64,000 nt of DNA from Lutjanus erythropterus (lineage: Eukaryota; Chordata; Actinopteri; Lutjaniformes; Lutjanidae). The stretch is from the NCBI GenBank assembly GCA_020091685.1, contig CM034595.1, positions 14,684,525 to 14,748,524 of the forward strand. The letters are read 5' to 3'. A program made the translations under genes and the position numbers. Of this stretch, positions 21,901-33,983 are shown one piece after another (position 1 is the stretch's first letter; the number at the start of each line of letters is the position of its first letter). The notes beneath the pieces are model-generated. The model worked only from the letters and a program-made list of their open reading frames with translations. It made no database searches and had not been told where the DNA came from.

Positions 21901-24900
21901 TAGCTAGGGGATAACCTGAGTCTCAGCAGTGTGCGTCTCCCCCCTCCCTCCTGCCTCCCCTCTGAATCGTTGTGAGTGAAAGCCTAGACGTCCTCAGCGC
22001 CTGAAACCCAGACACCCTCGGCTGGGAGATACCGAGCCCGAAATCTCTCCTCTGTTTCCTTTTTTTTCTTTTTTCTTTTTGCTTCAATTTATGCTCCACA
22101 AGTTCTCTTCCTTTTTTACCCTTGCACACTTCTCATTCTTTTTCTCTTTTTCCTCTTCACCTCCTTCCCTGAGCGTCTCTTCATTCCGCTGCCTCACCTC
22201 TCTCTCAGCTCCCTGCGTATCGATCAGCCTGGTGGAGGTCAGAGCTGTCAGTAGGAGCTGTGTAATACTATCTGCTGCTGTCAACTCGCTGCTGCAGATG
22301 CGTGACGTGACCTGTAAATGCATGCTGGGTAGAAAACAATTTTGAAACTCACTCTCTCGTGTCAAACCTTTCAAAATGTAGACAGTTTGATTAAGTATGT
22401 CAGTCACAATATGCTGTTTCCCATTAGCTCAGTAACAGCTCACACTTTTCTCTGTTGATGATGAATGTAGAATGTACTTCAACTGTTTTCATGTAGTGCA
22501 CTGATTAGGTGATTAGCTGATTAGATATCTCTTCATTGTATCTCGACTGATTTCCCTAAATAAATAAATTTGCACCAATCAGAAGAGACAAAGGACGAGT
22601 GAGGGAAAAAAAATCACATATTGTATCAAAAAAATAATCCTCCCTTCTCGGGATCCATTTAAAGTGAATTAAAATTCCTTTAAAATTTAGAGTATCGTTA
22701 TTCTAAATTTTTCAAATTAACCAATCTCATGAAAACACAAATCTTTAAAGCCAAATGCAGATTTTTTTCCAAAAACAGTGCACAGGCTCATACAAAAATA
22801 ATCTCTCTCAATCATCACCCACCACCCATCAAAAGTGTATCTGTAGAGGCCCTGCTCTCAGCCTGTACTTAATTATTTTCTCATCATTTTTCTGTGCTTG
22901 AGACACTTAAACAACCCAAAATGTCAGTGTTTGTTGTACTGAGAATAAGACTCAACAATCAGCTATCTTTCTGGTGTGTTTTCAAACAGCGATTGGCAAA
23001 TCCTACTTATTCTACCTTTAAAAACAGCTCACAAAGACATAGTTTCAATTTTAAAAATGTCTCAGTAAGTTCCTAAAGCTGTCCCCTGCAGTCTTTAGCA
23101 AACATTGCTCAAACTGCAAGGGTGTAGGTTTTATTTAAACATTAAAATAAACAAACCCTCCCCCACCGGGAAATTTGGAGCATCATCATTTCCTGCATTC
23201 TGATGATTTTTTTTTGCTCCAATTTGTGCCTTTCTTTTTCTGCATCAGTTTATTACGGAAATGTCTATTTGTAATGGAAAGCACAGAATGTAAGTTGTTC
23301 AAAAAGGAATATAATGAAGTAATGCTCTCAGGCAGTGGTTTAAAAAAATGAAAGTCCCCTGTTTTTTCACGAGTTCCAAATACTGAGGGGGACTTGTCCC
23401 CTCCATCCCCCCTGAAATCTATACATATGGAACCAGGAGTAAAAAGTGATTTTCAGCAGCAAATTAATATATATTTGATGCTCTACTTAGATCATGTAGT
23501 TAGTAAACTACAGTGCCCATGTTTATCATAATGAAGGAACGTGTCAGCCAGTGCAAATGTGTGGCTTATTAGTGCGTTTTTTTTGTGTGTTTTTAGTTTT
23601 TGGACAACAACTGATATTAGATTGATCCTACTAACAAGTATCGTCCAATACTTGTCAGTGGGATCTATCCGTTGTTGGGTTTGGTCTTTTCATGGGATTT
23701 GTTGACACAAGACTCTATCGGGGAGAAAGACGAGGCTCACCTGGAATATAACTGGTTAACTCTGATTGGCAGAACCTGAGAGAATTTCACTTTCTGGAAA
23801 AGTGGCTCTACAGTGCGTTTAAGTGGGCTAAAGGGCAGAGTCAGAGCTGGTGATTACAGAGAGGAAACGATTGTGAAGGTAAAATGAGACTTTGTGTCCT
23901 GAGTGCTCTCTCTGTATGTTTTTATGGTCATTGAGGTTCATCACAGCTGTCAGGGCCGCTTAGAGCAGCTGCTTCAATTACACTTATTTCCAATGTGGGA
24001 GAGGGTGAAAGTGAGAAAAGTATATGCTCATTTCCTCTTATTATGTGTGTATACAGTATAACTGTTTCAAAACAAACAGTCTTGTTAGTAATGACTACTG
24101 CACACAGGGGGCTCAACTACTGCATATTACATATTTAATGGAATACTAATGTGGTTGTCATTGTCCGTGTGACATTACATTAGGACCTGACTGATATTGG
24201 ATTTGTGGCCAATAATACTGATATCCATATATGGGCCGGTGTGTAATATATAGAATATACAATACATACAAATACACATTTTTGCAGTTGTATGTAACTG
24301 AGGCAGGACATGTCACAGTTTAACAATGTAGTTAACTGTCCAAAATGATATCAGGGCACTGAAACAGTAAACTTTCACTGGTATTTGTGAGAATTATAAA
24401 TAACTATAAATAATAATAAAAAAGAACAAAATATGTGGTTATATTAAACCTTAATTAAGAATAATGATTAAATGTACATAAAATGCTGCAGATAAAGCTA
24501 CAGAATAAAGACAATCTTCATGTTTAAAAAAAGTTATCATATCAGCACATATGGGACAAGATATATGCCGATACGATATAGACTGATATAGTTGTGGTAC
24601 GTCAATATTGGGCAATCAATATATCAGTCAGACTCTATTTTTTCAAATGAATTTAATACAGACAAAGGATATGTAATTTATTCTTTTTCTTGCCATAGTA
24701 GGACGATTATCCAGAGAGTGATAATGAAAGTGAGAGTGAAAATTTATAAAAAAAAACTTGTGAAAATCATGTATCTGTTGCATTTTGCATTTTCACTTAA
24801 CCCAGTGGCTTTTCAATTATTTATTTATTATCATTCTATCTTTAAGTTTATCTGAAAAACTTTGACGTACAGTGACACATTGTTTTTCTGTATGAGAACA

Positions 24901-26463
24901 TGTTTAGAGAGGCAGCTGAGGAACAGTGAAAATCTCAGTGTGAGCCTGATGCACAAGAAGCTTTTCTGTTTGCTTTTTAGTTTGTTCGTTCACTTTAGTG
25001 TGGTGATCGTGGTTCATATCTGTTCTTTTGAAAATTCTTCCCCCATCAAGCTGCCATCTTTAGATCTGCACACCGAGAGACATTTTTACTCAGGATCTTA
25101 TGATCAAAAGCTAAGCGTCCACAAATTTTGACTTTTCTAAAACTGTTCTTCAGTTTGGCATGGACAAACTGGAACCCAACTGATGCCTTTGATACATACA
25201 GTAAAAAAATGGGACGCTCCTGATGGCTACATCTGTAAATGAGATGTACAGGGCTGAGGATAGAGGATTGAGGTGAGCAAAGGGCTGCTTAAATCCCTGC
25301 GCTGTCTGGTTGATTGATGCAGATATCCTGTGTTAGGCCTCTCTGCTTCTGCTGATCGGTGCAACTGTCAGGTGCCTGGACTCAACCTACAGCAGGAGAA
25401 CTGCACGATTACACAATTCTTTTAATATTTTGGTGTTATTATCTCTGCTCAAAGTCACCCTTGATGACATTGAAATGTGTCGTACCATGTGAGCACCTGC
25501 AGCAGCACTTAAATACATATTTATTTATGCTGTAATTGAAGGCAGCGCATGAGTATCAGTGTAATGTTAAGGAATGAAAATGAGAAGGTATTTATTCAGC
25601 AGTTCTCCCGTACAAAACAAAAACAGAAATCTTTTTTAAATGTGCTAATCCCTCTACTTTGTTGTCCTTAGGCTGTAGCGCTTGAAGCATTTTTACAGCT
25701 TCCTCCACAACTGTGGCTTATTTCTTTTGGCCCGAAACGTGGAGCGGGTCAAGTCAATTCAATGGCAAACGTAAACAAAAATGGTGATCTGTCTGCCAGT
25801 AAAAGCAATCATGCTGAACTTTTTCCTTTTTAAGCTGCAGATGACAAGTCCAAACATTTTCCAAGGTTTAAAATTTAAAGAAGCTCATTTGACAAATTAA
25901 AAGAGTATTTATATGTTTAGAAACAAAATAAAAACCTGGCAATAAATATAACTACTATGATACTTAGTGTGGTTGCTGTAAATAGGCCGATGGTCCTTTG
26001 AGATGGTTTAGTTTAGTTGAGTTTACAAGCACTTTAAGGCACAGCAATTCCAACTTGAAGTAATCTTATTTATTTGGAATTTCTAGAAATTAAAGAGAAA
26101 TGTGTAAATTTAGTGAAACAGCAAAGCTGACAAATGATGTATGCAGCTGCTAATATCACGAACAGTTCTAATTTACATCTGGGCACCAGTAAAACTTTTA
26201 TATGCGATGATTTTTGTGGGTGGCTGGAAAGCAGGGCGTGTGGAAAGACAGTGGCACTAAAACTGCACCATGCAATTGGAAACTGACTTATCTGTACTTG
26301 TGTGTTTATGTGTATGTGTGTGAGAGAGTAATTGTGAAAGTGTTTATGTGAGAGTGTGTGAGAGCATCACAAAAAGTGAGTCTGTATATACGGTTTTATT
26401 TAAGTGTGTATGAGATGGATGTGAGTGACATAGACTGACATCACGTCCACGTAGATTTACAGT

Positions 26464-26546
<83 letters not shown>

Positions 26547-26741
26547 CTGGCTCTCGGTGTCTGGAAGTCATTGGCGGTGCAGAGCAGAGCAACAAATGAG
26601 CTAATTGTTCTGTAAATGATTTATCCTCTGCTGAGGCCTGTACAGCCAGTGTTTAATTCAGCTGCTGCTATTAGAAACACATTGACGTTGAGCTTTGATG
26701 GTGATGTTAAAGAAACCGCTCTCTATGAAACGCCCTCACTG

Positions 26742-26830
<89 letters not shown>

Positions 26831-29800
26831 CCACGCACGCAGGCACAACAGTAGAAACACTAAGACACAAGTGTACACTGTAAAAAAAATCATACAAGAT
26901 TTTAGTGGAATCAACTAATCATTTCCCATTAACTTACCTTGATTCTACAAATTTTATTTATTCAAGTTCATTGAAATTTTAGTATTTATTTTCAGAACAA
27001 TTCAGAACTGACAAATGTGAGTTCTTCTAACTTGAAGAACTTGAAATGTTGACTTCAGTCAACTCATTAGAGTTAAAACTCTCCTGAGACCCTTATTTAT
27101 TTATTTTTTTTAACAGTTTTAAGTTAACATATATGATGAAACCTGGCTGTGTGTCTCTAGTGCACTATGGTGAAAGTCAGTATTTAATTAGCTAAAGCTA
27201 TTACAAGGAACTTTTTATATTTTATCTATTTTGGAGGCTCCCATGGACAAAAGTGGCAGTGTTGTAAACAAAAAAAATGTAAACACACTTTCCTCTAATT
27301 TCACAGATCTGTCCCGGTGGCAAGCAGTAAGAACAACTATACAAAAATAGCCAGTCTTCTTGCAGATGGTCTGCTAAACTTATGTAGGTCATATGTAGGC
27401 ATCAGTATTAAACTGAGACTATAATCAGTTAAAAACTCATTTTAGTAGGTGTAAGTAAAAGTTAATTATTTTATGATAACTGTTAAATGTTATAGATGTT
27501 TGTCAGTGTGAATGAAGATTTGTTGGTTCAACTAAATATCTTAAGCTTAATAAACATTTTTCTCATGTACTATTGAATTAATTATTCACACAAATTTATT
27601 AGACTATTTGTTTTGAATGATTACAAAATTATCTCAACTTGTCTTTTCAAATTCAGTCAACTTAAAAATCTAAGGTACTCCTAACTTTTTAAGTAACAAA
27701 AAAAGTTTACTTTTTACAGTGCATGACTGTAGAAATGCTGACACACAAGCACACGGTGCACGACACTCAGAGACTTTTATCAAAGGCATTTCATTCTCTT
27801 CTGTTTTTTCTCGTCTTTTCAGCCAGACAGCAGCTCATTGCGTCTTTCTAGACACCCGGAGAAAAAAACCCTCATATATGATTACTCACTTAAGGAGCCC
27901 TGAATCACGACTGTGCTTTCAACACTTTTTAAACTAATGGTTTGCAGGAAGTTGTGGAAACAGAGATGGAGAAGGAGAGAAAAAGAGGCAGAGAAATAGC
28001 CAGCAACTCAGTGGGATAATCAACTTTGCTATTTATCCTACAGTTTGGACAGTTGGTTTTCGACTGTGCCGAACTTACACTTTGCTTCTTTATAGACATC
28101 AAATGAAGCGTGCACCTTAAGAGGGCTTAAATGCATGGATAGGACATGTGCAGGAGCACCCTAATGACTGCGGTTTTTCACAGTCATTTGGTTATTAGTC
28201 TGTTTTCGCTGGAAAAAAGCATTACGTCACTTGCATGAAGTAGACGTTTCAAGGTCATAGATGAAAACTAAATTACCCTCATTTACTGATAATGCCGGTG
28301 TTGACTTGGAGTTAATGTTTTGTGCCTCATGAGCGAGAGCTTCGCCTGTTTGCTTCTCAGTTCAAGCTATGCTAATGAGGTGCATCGAAGGTAGCTAATA
28401 TACTGCAGGCAATTTTAAAAATATATTCTTACCCACGTTCAGTGTGTGTCTGTGTGTGTGAGCCTGGCTCTTTGTATGACGTGTGCCTTCATGCATGGAC
28501 CTGTCTGTATATTTTCAGCACAGATGGAAGCAGTTAAACCCTAATTTAACGCCAACAGAAGAAGTCGGGTCAGATAACTAACAAAATCTATTAGCAAAAC
28601 TATCATTCTGTTGTCATTTGGTCTTCAGGGAGAGGGTTGCTCATGGAGCAAATTAAAACAAAACTACAGGAAACTGATCCAGAGCAAAGAGCAGATCGCA
28701 AGGAAATCTATAACAGAGAGAGAAGCAGAAATTGGTGGTTTAAATCGCAGTGCAGTTTCTTAAAAACAATATCTACTGAAGCTAAAGACACATTGGCTGT
28801 TGCAGGCTGCACATCCTTGCACTGATGATAAAGTGATTTTTGGTGTGTAACAAAACAGAGTGAAGTCATGTTCTGGAGTCATTATAACCCATTATTAAAA
28901 TGTGGGAATAATTAAATGTATGTGTGGCCGGCTGGTGCGAATTACATCTGATTAGGCGATCTAAGATAAATCAGAAGCCATCAGGATGCTTATTAGCAAA
29001 CCACAGTGAACATGAAGTGCACGTCTGATGCATCCAAGCCACATAATGGCACACTGTGGCTTATTTGGTGTGTTAGTTAGCTCAATCTAAAAGTCTGATG
29101 TGTTATTTTTGCACTGTTTTAATGCATGTCTGTAATCTTTTAATCGATGGTCATTTATGAGGGTAATTACAACTTCTGGGAGACGCTCGAGGGAGCTGAC
29201 GCATATTCACATATTTTCACTGGATAAACTAAAGGGATATTACCAGTTTTCATTTCATGGTTGAATACCAATCTCCTTATACGATTGTCGGGCCAGTAAC
29301 CAAGTGGAATTATTTTTTCCAACCAGTCATTCCTCTCCTCATGCAGCCAGAAACTAAATTAGATGTTTATATTTGACAGAACGGCTTAACACAGGAAAAA
29401 AAGACAGCAAGAGGGAGAGTGCATGGAAAATCCACATTTATAGGTAAAGGAACAGCCCGGATCGAGTTTCGGAAAAACAATATTATAGCTTGAATTTGTG
29501 GAGTTGATAAGATGCAGTGAAGAGAGTGTTTACTGCCTTCACATTCAAGTTAAAACAGACTCCTTCCACTTTGATAAAACAATAATATTGTTCCAGCATG
29601 GTAATATCATCATATCGTATCTAAAGTAAACATCATCAGGTAATCATATTAGTGTCGGACAAATCACCCCGCTGGGAAGTCAGTGGTATGTCCGTGTGTG
29701 TGTGTGAGAGTGTGTGTGTGGGTGTTTGGGGAAAGAGAAAGAGCGAGGGCAGAGATGTCATCCGACCATGCCCTATTAGTCTTCAGGAGATTGTTTTGAC

Positions 29801-32800
29801 TACCAGGCCGGTCTTAAAGCCCCCCTCCTCCTGTTTTGACTGAACCAGTCACACTCCAGCTGAACAGCCCTCACCAGCTCCAGCTGTGCTTCCCTGAGTG
29901 CTCACAGCCAGACGTGGGCTGGTTCCTGCAGGGATTTCATAGTAATTTTGGTGTAATTTGGTAAATCATCCAATTGTCATGTGCCCACTTTCTCTTACCT
30001 GCCTCAAGTAGTTTTGTTTCCACTGATGAATACCGGCAATTTTCCACGGCCCGTTCCAACAAACACCAGAGAGCACGGCTGCACTTGTCTCTGTTTTATA
30101 GTTTGTGTTAGGACAGAGCACAATAACAGCAACCCTGCACTGTAATAAGGCCAAATGTTTCCAGGCTGTGTGAGAAACTTATTCACAATTCATACAGACA
30201 ATTTCATGTAGCTTATCTATGATAGCAACAAGAAAACACATGTATTTAAGATATTTCTCAGGTCATTTAGGCTTCTAGACACTACTAATGGTGGTTTAAA
30301 GCTGCTCTTAGTGACCATTAATTGTTCACTACGATTTATGTTGCTTTATGGGATAATGTGAGTAAATTTTAAGAACAAAAGTACAGTATTTGCTGCCTGG
30401 ATTACATTCCATTGGCAATGTCTCTTTCAGTGAAGGAGAGTTTAGGGCAAAAAGTGCAGGACTGGGACCTTAAAGACTTGTGAGCAAAGCAGCTTTGTTA
30501 AGGTTAGTAAATGATTTTGGTTTTGTTTAAATGTTAATGAAGTTAAATCACTTTTGGTTTTTACAATATTCAAGACCACCACATCTCTCTAACTTCATGC
30601 AACATGAGAGCTTAAACATAGCTATCAAACAAATGAATCATGGCGTCATGTTTTAGTTGCTGTGAGCAGATATTGTATTGTAACTGTGGATATTTTAGGC
30701 AAACCAATAAGATCAATTGTTACTGAACAGGTTGAAGATGCATTAAGTAGCAACATTTTGCAACTTGATATGTTGATAAAAAATGTAAAGAGGGAGTCAT
30801 GACAATTTTCCTAAACTGTATTTGCTGTAGTTAATGAATGTAATCTCAGAGACAAGGTTGTAACAGATCAGTGTTACTCATTTTACACCACGTACCACAT
30901 CAGAAAGTATTGAGCTCTCCAAGTACCACTTTACGGTTTTGGGTTGTTTGGTGCTAGCAGGTTTAGCGAATGCTTCAGTGGCATCAAATTTGTGACTCAA
31001 GTCTGACTTGAGTCCAAGCCGTGTGACTTGAGTCTACACCTCTGTATAGTGGACAATGTTAGTGAATGATTTCAGACACAACACCACTGTAGGAAAATAG
31101 TGAATTATACATGAAACTGGTCACACGTCTTGTGGCTACAATTAATTCTGGTATACTGAGTCACTTAACCTGGTGTTTCTGTATTTCTTTTCTTTGATAT
31201 ATTTCAGTATAATTACTTACTGACGACTGCTGCGAAATATTGCGGATAAACTTCCAATAACCTGACAATTCTGAGGGACTATCAAAATCTAACACTCAAC
31301 CTTTGATTTTGTTTCAGTGATGTTTCTACTACTGTAACTGTGCAAGATTTATCTCAACAGATGGCCATGTCATTTACATTTGGCAGCCAGGAAAAATCCC
31401 TAGAAATGAGAAAAACACACCAACAAGTAGCTGATTGAAAAGATACCTAAAAGGCGCAAACATGGCTAACAACATAATGGTAATGTTTATGTCTAGATAA
31501 CAGCAATCTAACCATGATCCTCTGCTCTCGGTCCAGCTGGAGGACATATTGACAATAATAATCCCTGTGTCTCCTCACACTCACCTCAATCAGTGGGAGG
31601 ACCGATTCCTGTCCAGATCCTATGATCTCACGCTCTCATTACGGCCTGATACCCTTCCAAACACCTACCCACCTTTGTTGATGTCAGTCAAACGAATTTT
31701 TCCAAACACCTACACTTTGTGCACGGTCTGAGAGGAAATGTGTAACAGGTGTTCGGCTGATGAGGGGAAGGCGAAGGGGGGGGCGGGTGAGAGGGTTAGT
31801 TGAGACGATATGAGAGGGGGGAAAGAAAAGTCAGGAGAGGACAGGAGTGCAGAGGAAACTGAACTACACTCCAGCAGGAATTTTCACGCAACACCTTTGT
31901 GTACTTTTACTACTAAATAAAATGAAGTTGGCCTATTTTGGCATGTTTTTTTTGCATATTTGTCCATGAAAGTAACCACAAATTAGGTTACAACAGCCTA
32001 AGATCAGTTGCCAGCTGCACTGATCAAACATTAGCCGTGAAAAGTAGTCAGTAAGGTCGGGATGACGTGTGTTGCATATCACTGTATGGTGCGTTCGATA
32101 AAATCCCTTGAATGCAGCTTGGAAAGCTAGTGGTGGATGGCCTGAGAAGTGAGCGGAGCAGAGGTTAGGTGAGGAGGGAAAATGTGATGTTATTTTCCTG
32201 GCCAGATAGAGAAAGTCTCCTCACCAGCCAGGAAATCAAGGCTTCTCTGCTCTGATACCACAGATAAACGAGAAGCATATCATCATGCAGGGCTGTCATA
32301 CATCAGCTCATGAAGTCACTCTTCAGGCTATAATAAAGTTAGCTTCCACCGCCACCACCACAGTTAATGTACTGTATGTATGCTACTGTGCAGGCTGTGT
32401 TTGTGTGAGTCTGCAGAATGCAGTCAAGGTTAATTTACTTTTTCAAGCCTGGTGAAGTAAAAACAGCACAAAACCACATAAATTTACTGTGCCAGTGATT
32501 GCAGTAAAACAGTATCTATTTCCACAATATGCTCTACATTTTCCTGGAGTCTCATTTCATGACACTATAACGAAGAGCTGACATCAAAGACAGCAGTCTT
32601 ACTCACCTTTTAATGGTTCGGTGTGTAAGATTTAGGGGGCTCTATTGGCAGAATATGGCAGGAATGGAACATAATACTCAGAAATATGTTTTCGTTAGTG
32701 TACAGTCACCTGGAAATAAGGACTGTTGTGTTTCCGTAATCTCAGAATGAGCCGTTTAGTTTTGCAGCCACTGTAGGTTCTCCTACACACTTGGAAGGGG

Positions 32801-33224
32801 AGGGTGAGGTGAGTTGGTTGCAGTCTGAAACCTCACAGCTGGATGACACTCAATCTGGTTCTTTAAGCATATTTAAATGATTGACTAAGGGCAAAGACTC
32901 AAATATGAAAATGAATAATTATTAGCATCTTCCTTCTAAAGAAGAAATATTTGGGAAATAAGTTTAATTACTTTCTTACTAAAAGTTAGATGTGAAGATT
33001 AATAGCAGTCTCATGTCTTTACAGTAAATATGAAGCTGTAGCCTGCAGCATGTTAGCTTGTTGGGTTGTGTGCCACTGTTTCCCCAGTTTCTAGTCTTTA
33101 AGCTATGATAAACTGTACCGCTTCTCTAAACTTATTTCAGTGTTGAATTGTCAATGATGTGAGATGTTGTTTTTCTCTCTTGCAGAACAAAGACAGAGAC
33201 AGGAAGACGGCTATCAGAAGTTAA
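18537..33224 (+). CDS. scxa: Scleraxis bHLH transcription factor (three coding exons, 217 aa)
   Basis: Nuclear class-A-type bHLH factor that binds E-boxes with E-protein partners and drives tendon and ligament progenitor programmes (known for the family). CDS = 18537-18934, 19360-19576, 33186-33224. In the joined protein, an acidic [16 protein letters not shown] stretch (24-39) follows the conserved MTFAMLR start. The basic region [13 protein letters not shown] is at 99-111 with the E-box-contacting Glu at 108, helix 1 is about 112-126, the loop 127-134 and helix 2 about 135-156. Then come the cysteine-containing [13 protein letters not shown] and the tail [10 protein letters not shown], both hallmarks of scleraxis; paraxis (tcf15) has a different tail and N-terminus. 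The start ATG has A at -3; an in-frame GTG 54 nt upstream is not needed. The assignment to the a rather than b paralogue rests on the N-terminus and is less certain than scleraxis itself. Confidence 0.94.
18935..19359 (+). other. scx intron 1 (425 bp)
   Basis: Bounded by donor GTACAG and acceptor CTGACTTTTCAG, with a plausible branch point in CTGAC. It interrupts an Arg codon in the HLH loop (phase 2). No repeat or other gene is seen inside. Confidence 0.92.
19360..19576 (+). CDS. scxa: scx coding exon 2 (residues 133-205)
   Basis: Begins with the last base of Arg133 and continues [20 protein letters not shown] (helix 2), then GQPCH, a proline/serine-rich spacer and [14 protein letters not shown]. 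It ends in phase 0 at AAAATG with donor GTGAGC at 19577. Without splicing the frame would run 33 more codons to a stop at 19676-19678. Confidence 0.95.
20496..21325. mobile_element. Fold-back composite element, family B, two inverted arms
   Basis: A forward copy begins TTAAAGGGATAGTTTGG at 20496. A reversed copy ends AAACTATCCCTTTAA at 21325. They meet at about 20880. Arms of roughly 385 and 440 bp share matched blocks such as GATGGGGTCAGCACCAAAAG and its reverse complement near 21150-21175. The structure repeats that of 1737-2221. It lies inside scx intron 2, so the pre-mRNA would carry a long hairpin. Confidence 0.8.
21853..22037 (+). repeat. Two-copy direct duplication, 118-bp spacing
   Basis: A block with TCCTCAGTGTCTAAACCCAG (from 21873) recurs as TCCTCAGCGCCTGAAACCCA (from 21991). 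Similarity continues through CTAGGGGATAAC versus CTGGGAGATACC. Each copy is preceded by GTGAAAGC-like text. The sequence is unique, GC-richer than its surroundings and intronic. Confidence 0.65.
22038..24180. other. Intron 2 DNA, no gene seen
   Basis: Starts with a T/C-rich stretch (22040-22200), then mostly unique AT-rich DNA. I see no exon, RNA gene or defined repeat copy. Confidence 0.5.
24181..24637. mobile_element. hAT-like MITE (TAGGACCTGACTGATAT ends)
   Basis: Left end TAGGACCTGACTGATATT; the reverse complement of the right end reads TAGAGTCTGACTGATATAT. These are terminal inverted repeats with a few mismatches. The AT-rich body has many GATAT/CGATA motifs. No clear target duplication is visible. 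Confidence 0.7.
24638..26472. other. Intron 2 DNA, no gene seen
   Basis: Unique AT-rich sequence. The block 25230-25400 is more GC-balanced and contains CAGGTGCCTG (E-box core CAGGTG). Nothing can be called with confidence. Confidence 0.45.
26473..26544 (+). repeat. (CA)36 microsatellite
   Basis: A pure CA tract of 72 bp. It pairs with another tract of the same strand orientation about 200 bp downstream. Confidence 0.97.
26744..26824 (+). repeat. (CA)40 microsatellite
   Basis: An 81-bp pure CA tract, the longest in the window. The separating 199 bp is ordinary unique sequence. Confidence 0.97.
26876..27721. mobile_element. Non-autonomous element with CACTGTAAAAA ends
   Basis: Left end CACTGTAAAAAAAATC and right end TTTTTACAGTG form short inverted termini. 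The body has paired motifs such as AACTTGAAGAACTTG and GTTGGTTCAACTAAA. This 846-bp AT-rich type is widespread in fish, although its transposon superfamily is not evident here. Confidence 0.7.
28000..28420. promoter_or_regulatory. Candidate intronic enhancer 1
   Basis: Unique, GC-balanced block without repeat similarity inside scx intron 2. It contains a forkhead-like CTGTTTGCTT and a homeodomain-like GCTAATGAGG close together near 28346-28380. The call rests on motif content and on the block standing out from its AT-rich surroundings. Conservation is untested. Confidence 0.3.
28905..29260. promoter_or_regulatory. Candidate intronic enhancer 2
   Basis: Unique block containing GAATTACATCTGATTAGG (homeodomain-type sites) and a RUNX-type AAACCACA at about 28998-29005. 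No repeat similarity or coding signal is seen. It is placed late in intron 2, about 4 kb before exon 3. Inference only. Confidence 0.3.
29261..32606. other. Intron 2 DNA, no gene seen
   Basis: Mostly unique AT-rich DNA. A family D fragment (GACTTGAGTCCAAGCCGTG) lies at about 30985-31045. G-rich and purine-rich text is found at 31765-31850. No exon is recognised. Confidence 0.5.
32607..32868 (+). repeat. MITE-like repeat, family A, near-complete short copy
   Basis: Starts CGGTGTGTAAGATTTAGGGG, has ATGTTTTCGTTAGTGTACAG in the middle and ends in CTGGTTCTTTAAG. These are the landmarks of the other family A copies in the window. It sits about 320 bp upstream of scx exon 3. Confidence 0.8.
33186..33224 (+). 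CDS. scxa: scx coding exon 3 (last 12 codons and stop)
   Basis: Reads [12 protein letters not shown] then TAA (33222-33224), in phase 0 with exon 2, behind a strong pyrimidine tract and CAG acceptor. This tail is nearly invariant in vertebrate scleraxis, so joining it to exon 2 is well supported despite the 13.6-kb gap. Its short length means most gene finders would miss it. Confidence 0.93.
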   Translation, partial: NKDRDRKTAIRS

Positions 33225-33920
33225 CAACGAGAACGCAAACCACATGGATAAAGTGCTCGTCACTTTGACGGGGCTTCCAGTGATTTTACAGTCGCTGCAA
33301 CTTGAAGACTTATTGGACTTGTGATGCATTTCAAAGACTTTTGAAGGACTTCTTTAGCACTTCAGGACTTATCAAGGAACCTTACCAAGCATTTTCTCCT
33401 TCCTTTTTTTTACTTTTTATATCACTTTACAAGAACTTTTTTACTTTTTAGGGTGTTTTCAAATATATTTGAAACACCCCTGAAAAGTTGAACAGGGCTT
33501 TCACATGATTATCAAGACCATGAAGAACCTTTCAACAACACTTATAAGAGACTTTTTACTGTATTGTTCAAAGACTCAGTGACTCTTTGAGTCTGAGGAA
33601 CTTAAGGCACATGATGGAAAAACACACAGAACCTATGAAAGACAAATTTGTACTCATCAAAAGCTGTGTGTTATTAATGTGTAAACTGAAATATAAATGT
33701 ATATTTATGTGACATAACATTATATTATGAAACTATGTTATTTAACCGGCATTGACATTCATGACAAATATTGGCTATGGACACAATTTATGGCATTACA
33801 AAAAACATGCTGGAACTTTTGTGGTATTAGTTATTTCTAATAATCATTTCTGAAAATGTCTGAATGCTGGAAAATAACTCAAGATGACCAATAAATTGTT
33901 TGTATATCTGGGAGTTCATT
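33225..33920 (+). other. scx 3' untranslated region (predicted)
   Basis: AT-rich and without coding potential. Within it, 33418-33500 closely matches 37033-37120 in a downstream array. The end is placed after the AATAAA at 33890, where the sequence becomes T/G-rich. Confidence 0.65.
33890..33895 (+). promoter_or_regulatory. scx polyadenylation signal
   Basis: Canonical AATAAA followed by a T/G-rich stretch (TTGTTTGTATATCTGGG), the usual arrangement of signal and downstream element. A second AATAAA at 33978-33983 is an alternative. Confidence 0.6.
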
Positions 33921-33983
33921 TATATGTTGGTGGTATTTTGAGCCTATTGTACTCTCAAATCCTCCCCAGTTCCAACCAATAAA

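Larger units (their letters stand above)
19577..33185 (+). other. scx intron 2 (13.6 kb)
   Basis: Donor GTGAGC, acceptor TTTTTCTCTCTTGCAG before AAC AAA GAC. It contains a fold-back element, other MITE-like elements, two long CA tracts and several unique stretches listed separately. No other coding exon is recognised on either strand. The size is large compared with the single small intron usually described for mammalian scleraxis (from memory). Confidence 0.88.

Noticed and set aside
26344..26918. Open frames with poly-VC and poly-HT
   Set aside because: Translations of the CA tracts.
33132..33329. Minus-strand open frame over scx exon 3
   Set aside because: Antisense to the terminal exon and its UTR; no similarity to any family I know.
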